DNA from: Eubacteriales bacterium
GTDB taxonomy: Bacteria > Bacillota_A > Clostridia > Christensenellales > Aristaeellaceae
Reading direction: 5' to 3'
Assembly: GCA_029974855.1 (NCBI GenBank)
Contig: JARKQO010000521.1
Coordinates: forward strand, 1-6,880
DNA: 6,880 bases
A program made the position numbers and the translations under genes. Positions 1 to 6,408 of this stretch are shown piece by piece; positions within the stretch are counted from its first letter, which is position 1, and the number at the start of each line of letters is the position of its first letter. The notes beneath the pieces are model-generated. The model searched no databases and had not been told where the DNA came from. It saw only the letters and a list, made by a program, of their open reading frames with translations.

Positions 1-1182
1 CGGGCAAGGGGTTCCACCCCTTGCATCCCCGCCAGGGATTTCATCCCTGGACCCGCTTTTGACCGCGCTTCGCGCGGTCAAGAGGGAAGGATAAGAAAAA
101 TTCCGGGAAATGTTTCTCAATGCAGACAGGAGCTTTTTCAAGGCCCGTTCGTAGCCGCGCAGAGGTAGAATGCCCACCACACAGCGCTCGTCGCTCATTT
201 CCACATCGATGCCCGCCGCGCCCAGGGCCTCCCCCAGCGCGTATCCGCTCATGGGTCCCGCCAGCGCTAGCCGCAGGGGGTCATAGCCAAAGCCGGGAGG
301 CGCGTCCTCCTGGGCCCGCTCATAGCCCAGACTTCGGGCCTTTTCATAGAACCGGTCCAGGGCTGCCCTAAGCCCGGCGCAGGCCGCCTCCCCATACCGG
401 TCCATCCAGGCCCTGGCCTCGTCCAAGGACAGCAGGTTCACAAAGGAGGGGCTGCTGGTCTGCAGCATGGGCAATAGGCTCTCCAACCGGGGAATATCAA
501 TGCTTCCCATGGCGTGGAGCCAGGCCCCCGCGTTCAGGGCGGGCAAGGTCTTGTGGGCGCTTTGCACTGCCATGTCCGCCCCCAGGGCCAGAGCGCCGGG
601 CATGTCCCGCCGCCAGTTCAGGGTGGCCCCGTGGGCCTCGTCGCACAGCAGCAGCATGCTCCGGTCATGGGCCTCCCGGGCCAGGGGCCCCAAGTCCCCC
701 AGGAGCCCATAGTAATCCGGCCTCACTGCCAGCAGGGCCTTGGCCCGGGGGTGGCTATCCATGGCCTCCCGGTAGGCCTCAAGGGAGGTGTAGGGCCTGC
801 CCCAGAGCGTATAGGAAACCCGGGCGAACACCGGCTCAATCCCTGCTAAAGCGCACACATGCAAGGCGCTCAGGTGACAATTCCGTGGCAGGATCACCTG
901 CTGCCCCCTGCCGGCGGCGTACAGCAGCATGGCCTGAACCCCCGCCGTGCTTCCCCCGTGCAGCATAACCGTATGGGCCGCTCCCGCGCTTCGGGCCGCC
1001 AGCGCCTGGGCCCTGGCGATGGCCCCCCGGGCCCGGTACAAATCGTCCGTTACCGCCAGCTCCGTGGTTTCCATCCGGTAGGGGTCTATTTTCCCCCAGG
1101 GCCCCCGGCCCCCGGTGGCGGGCATATGAAGGGAAACCCGCCGGTGGCTTCGCCGCAGCATCTCCCGCATGGGCCTTTCCAC
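1..1182 (-). CDS. Orn/Lys/Arg decarboxylase-family PLP-dependent enzyme (3' end outside the window)
   Basis: This is a fold-type I PLP enzyme of the Orn/Lys/Arg decarboxylase major-domain family, presumably a cytosolic amino-acid decarboxylase or relative; the substrate cannot be told. Counting from the GTG at 1182, the visible signatures are LHMP at 18-21, HGGSTAG at 75-81 (PLP phosphate region), DEAHGA at 181-186 (Asp181 expected to contact the PLP ring nitrogen), QSAHKTLPAL with Lys211 as the Schiff-base lysine, and TSSPSF about 30 residues later. GTG is preferred because GGAGG ends 8 bases before it and the start MERPMREML fits the family N-terminus. ATG at 1170 and TTG at 1221 (own AGGAGG, 8-base gap) are alternatives. 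The usual HMPGHKG reads HMPATGG here. No stop occurs before the left edge: after about residue 357 the frame enters the hairpin repeat, so the C-terminus looks replaced or extended. The family assignment is firm; the activity is inferred. Confidence 0.85.
   Translation of the reverse strand, partial: MERPMREMLRRSHRRVSLHMPATGGRGPWGKIDPYRMETTELAVTDDLYRARGAIARAQALAARSAGAAHTVMLHGGSTAGVQAMLLYAAGRGQQVILPRNCHLSALHVCALAGIEPVFARVSYTLWGRPYTSLEAYREAMDSHPRAKALLAVRPDYYGLLGDLGPLAREAHDRSMLLLCDEAHGATLNWRRDMPGALALGADMAVQSAHKTLPALNAGAWLHAMGSIDIPRLESLLPMLQTSSPSFVNLLSLDEARAWMDRYGEAACAGLRAALDRFYEKARSLGYERAQEDAPPGFGYDPLRLALAGPMSGYALGEALGAAGIDVEMSDERCVVGILPLRGYERALKKLLSALRNISRNFSYPSLLTARSAVKSGSRDEIPGGDARGGTPCP
4..81. 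repeat. Three tandem hairpins, REP-like palindromic element
   Basis: Three perfect inverted repeats follow one another. GCAAGGGG (4-11) pairs with CCCCTTGC (17-24) over a 5-base loop. CCAGGGAT (32-39) pairs with ATCCCTGG (43-50) over a 3-base loop. TTGACCGCGC (59-68) pairs with GCGCGGTCAA (72-81) over a TTC loop. No T-run follows on either strand, so it does not look like a simple intrinsic terminator. From general familiarity, clusters of short GC-rich palindromes like this resemble dispersed intergenic elements of clostridial genomes. Copy number cannot be judged, as only one copy lies in this window. It lies inside the open frame of the decarboxylase-family gene. The element may continue beyond the left edge. 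Confidence 0.75.
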
Positions 1183-1219
1183 AGGCCTTCCCTCCCCCCG
1201 CGTAGGCCCTAAGCATAGC

Positions 1220-1245
1220 AAAAAAAACCCCTCCTGGCAAGGGTT
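1220..1245 (-). terminator. Terminator-like hairpin with T8 run in the leader of the decarboxylase-family gene
   Basis: Read on the minus strand, AACCCT (1245-1240) can pair with AGGGGTT (1232-1226) with one bulged G and a TGCCAGG loop. Eight consecutive T (1227-1220) overlap the end of the stem. Shape and position, 38 bases before the GTG start and on the same strand, suit a leader attenuator. The same bases hold AGGAGG (1235-1230), which is a ribosome-binding site for the alternative TTG start at 1221, so folding would hide it. The stem is short and contains a bulge, so the call is tentative. Confidence 0.35.
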
Positions 1246-1282
1246 GGCAGCGAGGCCGGAACATGCCCGACGCTTTGTTTGC

Positions 1283-1296
1283 CGAACATCTGTTAC
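1283..1296. promoter_or_regulatory. Possible LexA (SOS) box
   Basis: CGAACATCTGTTAC resembles the Gram-positive LexA/DinR operator, whose core is GAAC-N4-GTTC. Here the core is GAAC-ATCT-GTTA, with one mismatch in the eight fixed bases. It ends 5 bases before the -35 element of the promoter feeding the operon that contains recA, a standard LexA target. One-mismatch hits are expected by chance a few times in a window of this size, so support comes mainly from position. Confidence 0.35.
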
Positions 1297-1301
1297 CCCT
1301 C

Positions 1302-1330
1302 TTTCCATAAAAGCCAAAACATGATATACT
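1302..1330 (+). promoter_or_regulatory. Sigma-A-type promoter for the rimO-pgsA-pncC-recA operon
   Basis: A -35 element TTTCCA (1302-1307, 4 of 6 matches to TTGACA) is followed after 17 bases by the -10 TATACT (1325-1330, 5 of 6 matches). TG at 1322-1323 gives an extended -10 motif (TGA-TATACT). The predicted start of transcription is about 1337, leaving a leader of roughly 60 bases before rimO. This is the best promoter-like sequence before the operon. Confidence 0.65.
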
Positions 1331-1357
1331 ATAAGGTAGAGTGTTTTGCTCCCGCAA
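1328..1357 (-). promoter_or_regulatory. Possible overlapping leftward promoter
   Basis: On the minus strand TATAGT (1333-1328, 5 of 6 matches to TATAAT) has TTGCGG (1357-1352, 3 of 6 to TTGACA) 18 bases upstream. The -10 shares bases with the rightward -10, because TATACTATA (1325-1333) is nearly symmetric. It would start the decarboxylase-family transcript near 1321 with a leader of about 140 bases. The -35 match is poor, so this is a weak candidate. Confidence 0.3.
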
Positions 1358-1383
1358 AGCGCTGCTACCGCACTACAGCACAT

Positions 1384-1388
1384 GGAGG
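1384..1388 (+). promoter_or_regulatory. Ribosome-binding site that fixes the rimO start
   Basis: GGAGG lies 9 bases before the ATG at 1398. The frame is open further upstream to an ATG at 1341, but that start is nearly at the predicted transcription start and would add 19 residues unlike any RimO N-terminus. ATG 1398 puts the conserved SLGCSKNRVD motif in its normal place. Confidence 0.8.
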
Positions 1389-1397
1389 AACGCCGGT

Positions 1398-2708
1398 ATG
1401 ATGAGCGTTGGGGTGGTATCCCTGGGGTGCAGCAAAAACCGGGTGGATACCGAGCTCATGCTCAGCATCTTAACCGAAAACGGCTACCGGATCGTGGCGG
1501 ACGAGAAGGAGGCCGATATTCTCATCGTCAACACCTGCGGGTTTATCGGGCCCGCCAAGGAGGAGTCCATCGACACCTTGCTCTCCTTGGCGGAATACAA
1601 AAAGACCGGGAAGCTCAAGCTTTTGGTGGCCACGGGCTGCCTGGCCCAGCGCTATGAGGAAGCCCTGATGGAGGACCTGCCGGAGGTGGACCTGCTGATG
1701 GGGGTGAGCCAGTATGCCCGGCTGCCCCAGGCCATCGCCCAGGCCCTGGAGGGCCGCCGGGCCTCCTACTGCGGCCGGGAGAGCGCTGTGCTCACGGGCC
1801 CCCGGGTGCTCACCACCGCCCCCCACACCGCCTACATCCGGGTGGCGGACGGCTGCGACAACCGTTGCGCTTACTGCGCCATCCCCCTGATCCGGGGCGG
1901 CTTCCGCTCCCGGACCATGGACAGCGTTCTGGGAGAAATCCGCTCTTTGGCGGACCAGGGGGTGAAGGAGCATATTCTGGTGGCCCAGGATACCTCCCGC
2001 TTCGGGCTGGATTTGGCGGGAAAATCTTTGCTGCCGGAGCTGGTGACCCAGGCGGCGGACATCCCCGGGGTGGAATGGCTGCGGGTGCTGTACTGCTATC
2101 CCGATGAGGTGGGCATGCCCCTCCTGGAGGCCATGGCCGCCAAGCCCAACGTGTGCAAATACCTGGATTTGCCCTTGCAGCACGCCGACCCTCTGCTGCT
2201 GCGCCGCATGAACCGCCGGGGGGACATGGCCTCGGTGCGCCGCCTCTTGAAGGAGGCCCGCGGTATGGGCTTCACCCTCCGCACCACCTTCATCACCGGG
2301 TTCCCCGGGGAGACCCAGGCCCAGTTTGAGACTCTTATGGACTTTGTGCGGGAAATCCGCTTTGACCGGCTGGGGGCCTTCGCCTTCTCCCCGGAGGAGG
2401 ACACCGCCGCCGCCTTGATGCCGGATCAGGTGCCTGCGGAGGTGGCCCAGCAGCGGCTGGATACCTTGATGCAGGCCCAGCAGGCCATCTCCCTGGAGCG
2501 GAACCGCCTGCGGGTGGGCACGAAAGAAAAGGTCCTGGTGGAGGAGCTGCGTCAAGGGGGCAAGGCCATTGGCCGCACCGCCGCCGAAGCCCCGGAGACC
2601 GACGGCCTTGTGGAGCTGAGCCAGGCGGAAACCGCCGCTTTGGGCCAGTTCGTCAACGCTGAAATCACCGATGCCAAGCCCTACGATCTCATAGGAGTGA
2701 TGGTATGA
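1398..2708 (+). CDS. rimO: Ribosomal protein S12 methylthiotransferase RimO
   Basis: RimO is a radical-SAM enzyme that adds a methylthio group to a conserved aspartate of ribosomal protein S12 (uS12), using two [4Fe-4S] clusters. The 436-residue product has the normal family length. Its N-terminal UPF0004 domain carries the three auxiliary-cluster cysteines Cys11 (SLGCSKNRVD), Cys47 (NTCGF) and Cys81 (TGCLAQ). The radical-SAM domain has the CxxxCxxC motif at Cys153, Cys157 and Cys160 (CDNRCAYC), followed by the LPLQH stretch and a FITGFPGE stretch. The last roughly 65 residues fit a TRAM domain ending in YDLIGVMV. The SLGCSKNRVD signature favours RimO over the related tRNA enzymes MiaB and MtaB. 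It is first in its operon and its stop overlaps the pgsA start (ATGA). Confidence 0.95.
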   Translation: MMSVGVVSLGCSKNRVDTELMLSILTENGYRIVADEKEADILIVNTCGFIGPAKEESIDTLLSLAEYKKTGKLKLLVATGCLAQRYEEALMEDLPEVDLLMGVSQYARLPQAIAQALEGRRASYCGRESAVLTGPRVLTTAPHTAYIRVADGCDNRCAYCAIPLIRGGFRSRTMDSVLGEIRSLADQGVKEHILVAQDTSRFGLDLAGKSLLPELVTQAADIPGVEWLRVLYCYPDEVGMPLLEAMAAKPNVCKYLDLPLQHADPLLLRRMNRRGDMASVRRLLKEARGMGFTLRTTFITGFPGETQAQFETLMDFVREIRFDRLGAFAFSPEEDTAAALMPDQVPAEVAQQRLDTLMQAQQAISLERNRLRVGTKEKVLVEELRQGGKAIGRTAAEAPETDGLVELSQAETAALGQFVNAEITDAKPYDLIGVMV

Positions 2709-3253
2709 ACTGGCCCAATCGGCTGACGCTTCTGCGGGTGCTGTTGATCCCCGTGTGCCTGGTATTTTTGTCTATCGATACGCCCCTTTGCCAGGTGGTT
2801 GCTTTGATCGTGCTGATCGCGGCAGCCCTGACGGACTGGCTGGACGGCCATCTGGCCCGGCGCTGGGGCCTGATCACCAACTTCGGCAAGTTTTTGGACC
2901 CTGTGGCGGACAAGCTGCTGGTGCTGTGCGTCATGGTCACCCTTTGCGGCCTGGGCCGCTTCCCGGCCTGGGCCTGCGTGATCGTGCTGTTTCGGGAGCT
3001 GGCGGTGGACGGGCTGCGGCTGGTGGCTGTGGAGCAGGGCCGGGTCATCGCCGCCGGGCCCCTGGGCAAGACCAAAACCACCCTCCAGCTTCTCACCTTG
3101 GTGGTCTATGTGCTGAAAAACCAGCCCTTCGCCCCCTTCCCCATGGATTCCATCCTCCTGGCCGCCGCCATGGTGATGACTTTGGTCTCCGGGGTGGATT
3201 ACTTTGTGCGCAACAGGGCCGTGCTGGCAGGCCTTGGAGGCAAGACCCCATGA
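2705..3253 (+). CDS. pgsA: CDP-diacylglycerol--glycerol-3-phosphate 3-phosphatidyltransferase
   Basis: PgsA is an integral membrane enzyme that joins CDP-diacylglycerol to glycerol-3-phosphate, releasing CMP and making phosphatidylglycerophosphate, the committed precursor of phosphatidylglycerol and cardiolipin. The 182-residue product has normal length and opens with the typical NWPNRLTLLRVLLIP. The full CDP-alcohol phosphotransferase signature DG-x2-AR-x8-G-x3-D-x3-D is present, with Asp44, Asp47, Asp65 and Asp69 as the metal and catalytic aspartates. Several hydrophobic stretches (about 10-25, 30-45, 72-100, 125-137 and 147-165) fit a multi-pass protein. AGGAG (2693-2697) inside the rimO end lies 7 bases before the ATG. 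The start overlaps the rimO stop by 4 bases and the stop overlaps the next start in the same way, suggesting translational coupling. Among CDP-alcohol transferases the gene order supports PgsA rather than cardiolipin or phosphatidylserine synthase. Confidence 0.93.
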   Translation: MNWPNRLTLLRVLLIPVCLVFLSIDTPLCQVVALIVLIAAALTDWLDGHLARRWGLITNFGKFLDPVADKLLVLCVMVTLCGLGRFPAWACVIVLFRELAVDGLRLVAVEQGRVIAAGPLGKTKTTLQLLTLVVYVLKNQPFAPFPMDSILLAAAMVMTLVSGVDYFVRNRAVLAGLGGKTP

Positions 3254-3738
3254 GGTCCGGGATCGGACCCCTGTGCCGGGCCGTTCTTTCCTTGGCGGTA
3301 CAGCGGGGGCTTACCATCGGTACCGGGGAGAGCCTCACCGGGGGGATGATCGCCTCCTCCTTGGCCTCGGTGCCCGGGGCCTCCCGGGCGCTGCTGGGGG
3401 GTATCGTCAGCTATGATCCCCGGATCAAGCGGGACCTGCTGGGGGTTCCCCAGGAGATTCTGGATTCGCCTGGCGTGGTCAGCGAGGCCTGCGCCCGGCA
3501 GATGGCCCTAGGGGCCCAGGCCGCTTTGGGGGCGGGCGTGGCCGTCAGCGCCACGGGGCTGGCGGGCCCTGGGGGCGGAACGGCCCATACCCCTGTGGGC
3601 ACGGTATTTCTGGGGATCGCGGGCCCCAAGGGGGCCAAAGTAGAGGAACATCATTTCACCGGAAGCCGCCAGGGAATACGCAAGGCGGCCACCGCCCAGG
3701 CCCTCCGCATGCTGCTGGAGGAGCTGGCCCAAGGCTAA
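3250..3738 (+). CDS. pncC: CinA C-terminal-domain protein, probable nicotinamide-nucleotide amidohydrolase
   Basis: The 162-residue protein consists only of the CinA C-terminal domain (PncC family), which deamidates nicotinamide mononucleotide to nicotinate mononucleotide in pyridine-nucleotide recycling. Visible motifs are TGESLTGG at 25-32 (Ser28 is the expected active-site serine), SYDPRIKRDLLGV at 54-66, VVSEACARQM at 76-85, GLAGPGGG at 103-110 and PVGTV at 115-119. The C-terminal helix SRQGIRKAATAQAL is also typical. Many Firmicutes have a roughly 410-residue CinA with an N-terminal MoaB/CinA domain in this operon position; that half is absent. The frame upstream of this ATG lies over pgsA and does not encode it. 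GGAGG (3236-3240) sits 9 bases before the ATG, which overlaps the pgsA stop as ATGA. Annotators may name it cinA from context. Confidence 0.9.
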   Translation: MRSGIGPLCRAVLSLAVQRGLTIGTGESLTGGMIASSLASVPGASRALLGGIVSYDPRIKRDLLGVPQEILDSPGVVSEACARQMALGAQAALGAGVAVSATGLAGPGGGTAHTPVGTVFLGIAGPKGAKVEEHHFTGSRQGIRKAATAQALRMLLEELAQG

Positions 3739-3786
3739 CCACACAACGGATACCACAATGCCATACATAGGAAAGGCGGAAACACC

Positions 3787-4950
3787 ATGGCCAAGAAAGA
3801 AACCCCCAAAAAGGATGCCGCCCAGAAGGCCGCGGCGGATCAGAACAGCGTGCGGGAAGAGAAGCTGAAGGCCCTGGAAAGCGCGCTGGCCCAATTGAAC
3901 AAGACCTACGGCAAGGGCGCGGTGATGAAGTTCAGCGACGCTGCCGCCGACGCCAACCTCCAGGTGATCTCCACCGGCTGCCTGGATTTGGACATTGCCC
4001 TGGGGGTGGGCGGCCTGCCCAGAGGCCGGGTGGTGGAAATCTTCGGGCCGGAAAGCAGCGGCAAGACCACCGTGGCCCTCCACTGCGTGGCGGAGACCCA
4101 GCGCCTGGGCGGCGTGGCGGCCTTCATCGACGCGGAGCACGCCCTGGACCCGGTCTATGCCCGCAACCTGGGCGTGAACATCGACGAGCTGTACATCTCC
4201 CAGCCGGATACCGGGGAGCAGGCCCTGGAAATCTGCGAGGCTTTGGTGCGCAGCGGCGCTGTGGACATGGTGGTCATCGACTCCGTGGCGGCCTTGGTGC
4301 CCCAGGCGGAGATCGAGGGGGAAATGGGGGACAGCTTCGTGGGCCTCCAGGCCCGGCTTATGAGCCAGGCCCTGCGCAAGCTGGCGGGGGTCATCAGCAA
4401 AACCAACGCCGTGGCCATCTTCATCAACCAGCTTCGGGAGAAGGTGGGCGTGATGTACGGCAGCCCCGAGACCACCCCCGGGGGCCGGGCCCTGAAGTTC
4501 TACGCCTCCGTGCGGCTGGATGTGCGCCGGGGCGAGCAGCTGAAAAGCGTCACCGAGGTGGTGGGAAACCGCACCAAGGTGAAGGTGGTGAAAAACAAGG
4601 TGGCTCCGCCCTTCAGGGTCAGCGAGTTCGACATCATCTACGGCGAGGGCATCAGCAAGGCCGGAACCCTCCTGGATATGGCCGTGGACCGGGATATCAT
4701 CCACAAGAGCGGGGCCTGGTTCAGCTACGAGGACCAGCGCATCGGCCAGGGCCGGGAGAACGCCCGCCAGTTCCTCAAGGACAACCCCGAAATCTACCAG
4801 AAGATCGACAAGGTAATCCGGGACGAGGCCATGGCCATTCTGGCCGCCAAAAAGGCCGGGGACACTGCCGTACCCACCTCCTTCAGGGACCCGGGCGACC
4901 TGGAGCTGCTGGAGGAGGACCCGGACCTGGCCCTGCTGGAGGACGAGTAA
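3787..4950 (+). CDS. recA: Recombinase RecA
   Basis: RecA forms ATP-dependent filaments on single-stranded DNA, catalyses strand exchange in homologous recombination, and triggers LexA self-cleavage in the SOS response. All key parts are visible: Walker A GPESSGKT (87-94), DAEHALDP (115-122, Glu118 as catalytic glutamate), Walker B VVIDS (162-166), loop 1 around [18 protein letters not shown] (212-215) and loop 2 SPETTPGG followed by [14 protein letters not shown]. The C-terminus is acidic, as usual. At 387 residues it is longer than the 353 of E. coli RecA, mostly through an N-terminal Lys/Ala-rich extension of about 20 residues ([10 protein letters not shown]...). No in-frame Met occurs before residue 47, inside the conserved GKGAVM, so the extension appears real. 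The ribosome-binding site (GAAAGG, 3771-3776) is weaker than its neighbours'. The 48-base gap after pncC shows no convincing promoter or LexA box. Confidence 0.97.
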   Translation: MAKKETPKKDAAQKAAADQNSVREEKLKALESALAQLNKTYGKGAVMKFSDAAADANLQVISTGCLDLDIALGVGGLPRGRVVEIFGPESSGKTTVALHCVAETQRLGGVAAFIDAEHALDPVYARNLGVNIDELYISQPDTGEQALEICEALVRSGAVDMVVIDSVAALVPQAEIEGEMGDSFVGLQARLMSQALRKLAGVISKTNAVAIFINQLREKVGVMYGSPETTPGGRALKFYASVRLDVRRGEQLKSVTEVVGNRTKVKVVKNKVAPPFRVSEFDIIYGEGISKAGTLLDMAVDRDIIHKSGAWFSYEDQRIGQGRENARQFLKDNPEIYQKIDKVIRDEAMAILAAKKAGDTAVPTSFRDPGDLELLEEDPDLALLEDE

Positions 4951-4977
4951 GGGCGTTCCCGAAGTATCATCAGAATG

Positions 4978-5030
4978 CCGGGGCTGCCGTGCGCGATACC
5001 GGCTTGCGCGGCAGCCCCGGTTTACGTTTA
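4978..5030 (+). terminator. Probable Rho-independent terminator after recA
   Basis: CCGGGGCTGCCG (4978-4989) and CGGCAGCCCCGG (5009-5020) form a perfect 12-bp stem. An alternative fold adds GCGC (4991-4994) with GCGC (5006-5009) inside, at the cost of a GT bulge. The downstream TTTACGTTTA is T-rich but interrupted, so efficiency is uncertain. Its place 27 bases after the recA stop and before an unrelated transporter gene supports an operon boundary. Confidence 0.75.
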
Positions 5031-5053
5031 TCCCTGAAAGGATTGACTTTGCC

Positions 5054-6361
5054 ATGGCGAAACCCGGTTCCCTGAGGGCGCGGCTGCGGAGGCATCCCCT
5101 GATCGATTTGCTGTTCGCCCTTAAGGGCAATCCCCGCACCTGCGTGTTCATCGAGCCCCTCTGGGGCATCCCCCACAGCCTCATCGCCCCCTTTACCGCC
5201 GTGTATATGCGGGCTTTGGGGGTGGATAACATCCAGATCGGGCTGGCCCTGTCCGCGGCCTTGCTGGCCCAGGTGTTCTGGGCCTTCCTGGGGGGCGTCA
5301 TCACGGACAAGCTGGGCCGCAAAACCACCACCATTTTGGGGGATATGCTGGGCTGGGTGGTCCCTTGCATCATCTGGGCCTTTGCCCAGAACTACTGGTT
5401 CTTCCTGGCGGCCATGATCCTCAACGCCTTTGAGCAGCTGAACCAGACCGCCTGGGTCTGCCTGCTGGTGGAGGACGCGGAGGAAAAATCCATCCTGAAC
5501 ATTTGGAACTGGATTCTCATCGCCGGGCTGCTGGCGGTGTTCTTCTCCCCCATCTCCGGGGCGCTGATCCAGCGCCACTCCTTGGTGCCGGTGATGCGCA
5601 TTCTCTACGGCTCCTTTGCCCTGGCCATGATGGTGAAATGCCTGATCACCGCCCGCTGGACCACGGAAACCCGGCAGGGAAAAATCCGCAAGGCGGAAAC
5701 CAAGGGCCGGGGAATGGGCAAGCTGGTGGCGGAATACTGGCACCTGATCCCCAGAATCTTCCGGAACCGGGGCACCGTGACCACCCTGGTGGTGATGGTG
5801 GTGGTGAACATCACGCTGATGGTCAGCGGCAACTTCTACGCCCTGTACGCCACGGCGGGCCTGGGAATACCCGAGAACTACCTGGCCTACTTCCCCATGA
5901 TCCGGGCCTGCGTCATGCTGCTGTTCTTCGGCATTCAGCATAACCTGGTAAAGTACCGCACCAAGGCCCCCATGTCCGCCGGGCTGATCCTGTACATGCT
6001 CAGCCAGGGGCTGCTGATGGTGAGCCCCAAAAACACCCTTCTCCCCCTGATCCTATACACCCTTCTGGACGCGGTGGCCTTCGGGCTGGTGTATCCCCGC
6101 AAGGAGCTGATGATGGCGGTATTTGTGGATAAGCGGGAGCGGGCCCGGATCATGGCGCTGCTGACCACGCTGATGATCGCCATCAGCTCGCCCTTTGGGG
6201 GCGTGGCGGGGGCCCTGTCCAAGGTGGACGGCCGCCTGCCCTTTGCCCTGAACCTGGCCTTATACCTGCTGGCCTTGGCGGTAATTTTGGCCATGAAGGA
6301 GGACCCCGGGGCCCAGGAGGATGGGGAGCAACCCACCCAGGAGGCTGTTCCGGCAGCCTAG
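5054..6361 (+). CDS. Major facilitator superfamily transporter, substrate unknown
   Basis: The 435-residue protein is a predicted cytoplasmic-membrane secondary transporter. It has about 12 hydrophobic segments in two groups, roughly 40-200 and 241-413, separated by a basic loop at about 200-240 (RQGKIRKAETKGRG), the usual MFS layout. The loop between segments 2 and 3 has the MFS motif A, G-x3-DKLGRK (81-90). The N-terminus is basic and the last 20 residues are acidic and hydrophilic. Nothing visible fixes the substrate; efflux and sugar or peptide uptake are all possible. AAAGGA (5037-5042) lies 11 bases before the ATG, a modest ribosome-binding site. It follows the recA terminator, so it should have its own promoter, but I see no strong one in the 100-base gap. 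A GNAT gene follows after 47 bases with no terminator between, so the two are probably cotranscribed. Confidence 0.88.
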   Translation: MAKPGSLRARLRRHPLIDLLFALKGNPRTCVFIEPLWGIPHSLIAPFTAVYMRALGVDNIQIGLALSAALLAQVFWAFLGGVITDKLGRKTTTILGDMLGWVVPCIIWAFAQNYWFFLAAMILNAFEQLNQTAWVCLLVEDAEEKSILNIWNWILIAGLLAVFFSPISGALIQRHSLVPVMRILYGSFALAMMVKCLITARWTTETRQGKIRKAETKGRGMGKLVAEYWHLIPRIFRNRGTVTTLVVMVVVNITLMVSGNFYALYATAGLGIPENYLAYFPMIRACVMLLFFGIQHNLVKYRTKAPMSAGLILYMLSQGLLMVSPKNTLLPLILYTLLDAVAFGLVYPRKELMMAVFVDKRERARIMALLTTLMIAISSPFGGVAGALSKVDGRLPFALNLALYLLALAVILAMKEDPGAQEDGEQPTQEAVPAA

Positions 6362-6408
6362 CAAAGCCGCTGAAAAGCAAGAAAACACACCCTAGGGAGG
6401 AATGTTCC

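Noticed and set aside
836..1357. 173-codon minus-strand open frame starting upstream of the divergent region
   Set aside because: It overlaps the PLP enzyme in another frame and gives a Gly/Pro/Arg-rich, low-complexity translation, whereas the enzyme frame shows clear conserved motifs. It also reads across the rightward promoter.
1470..2555. 361-codon minus-strand open frame antisense to rimO
   Set aside because: It is a codon-bias shadow of rimO, with repetitive Gly/His/Gln composition and no domain.
3646..3657. Second LexA-like sequence, GAACATCATTTC, inside pncC about 130 bases before recA
   Set aside because: It has one mismatch in eight fixed bases, but it lies within coding sequence with no adjacent promoter, and such hits are expected by chance in a window of this size.
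5043..5048. TTGACT as a -35 element near the MFS start
   Set aside because: It lies between the ribosome-binding site and the ATG, so transcription from it would begin inside the gene, and no matching -10 follows.
3508..5373. 621-codon minus-strand open frame antisense to pncC, recA and the MFS start
   Set aside because: Long antisense frames are common opposite GC-rich genes. The translation is His/Gly/Leu-rich with no recognisable domain, it spans a terminator, and the plus-strand genes are unmistakable.
4970..5941. 323-codon His-rich minus-strand frame antisense to the MFS gene
   Set aside because: The His runs come from reading GTG-rich codons of membrane segments on the opposite strand. 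It has no ribosome-binding site or family signature that I can see.
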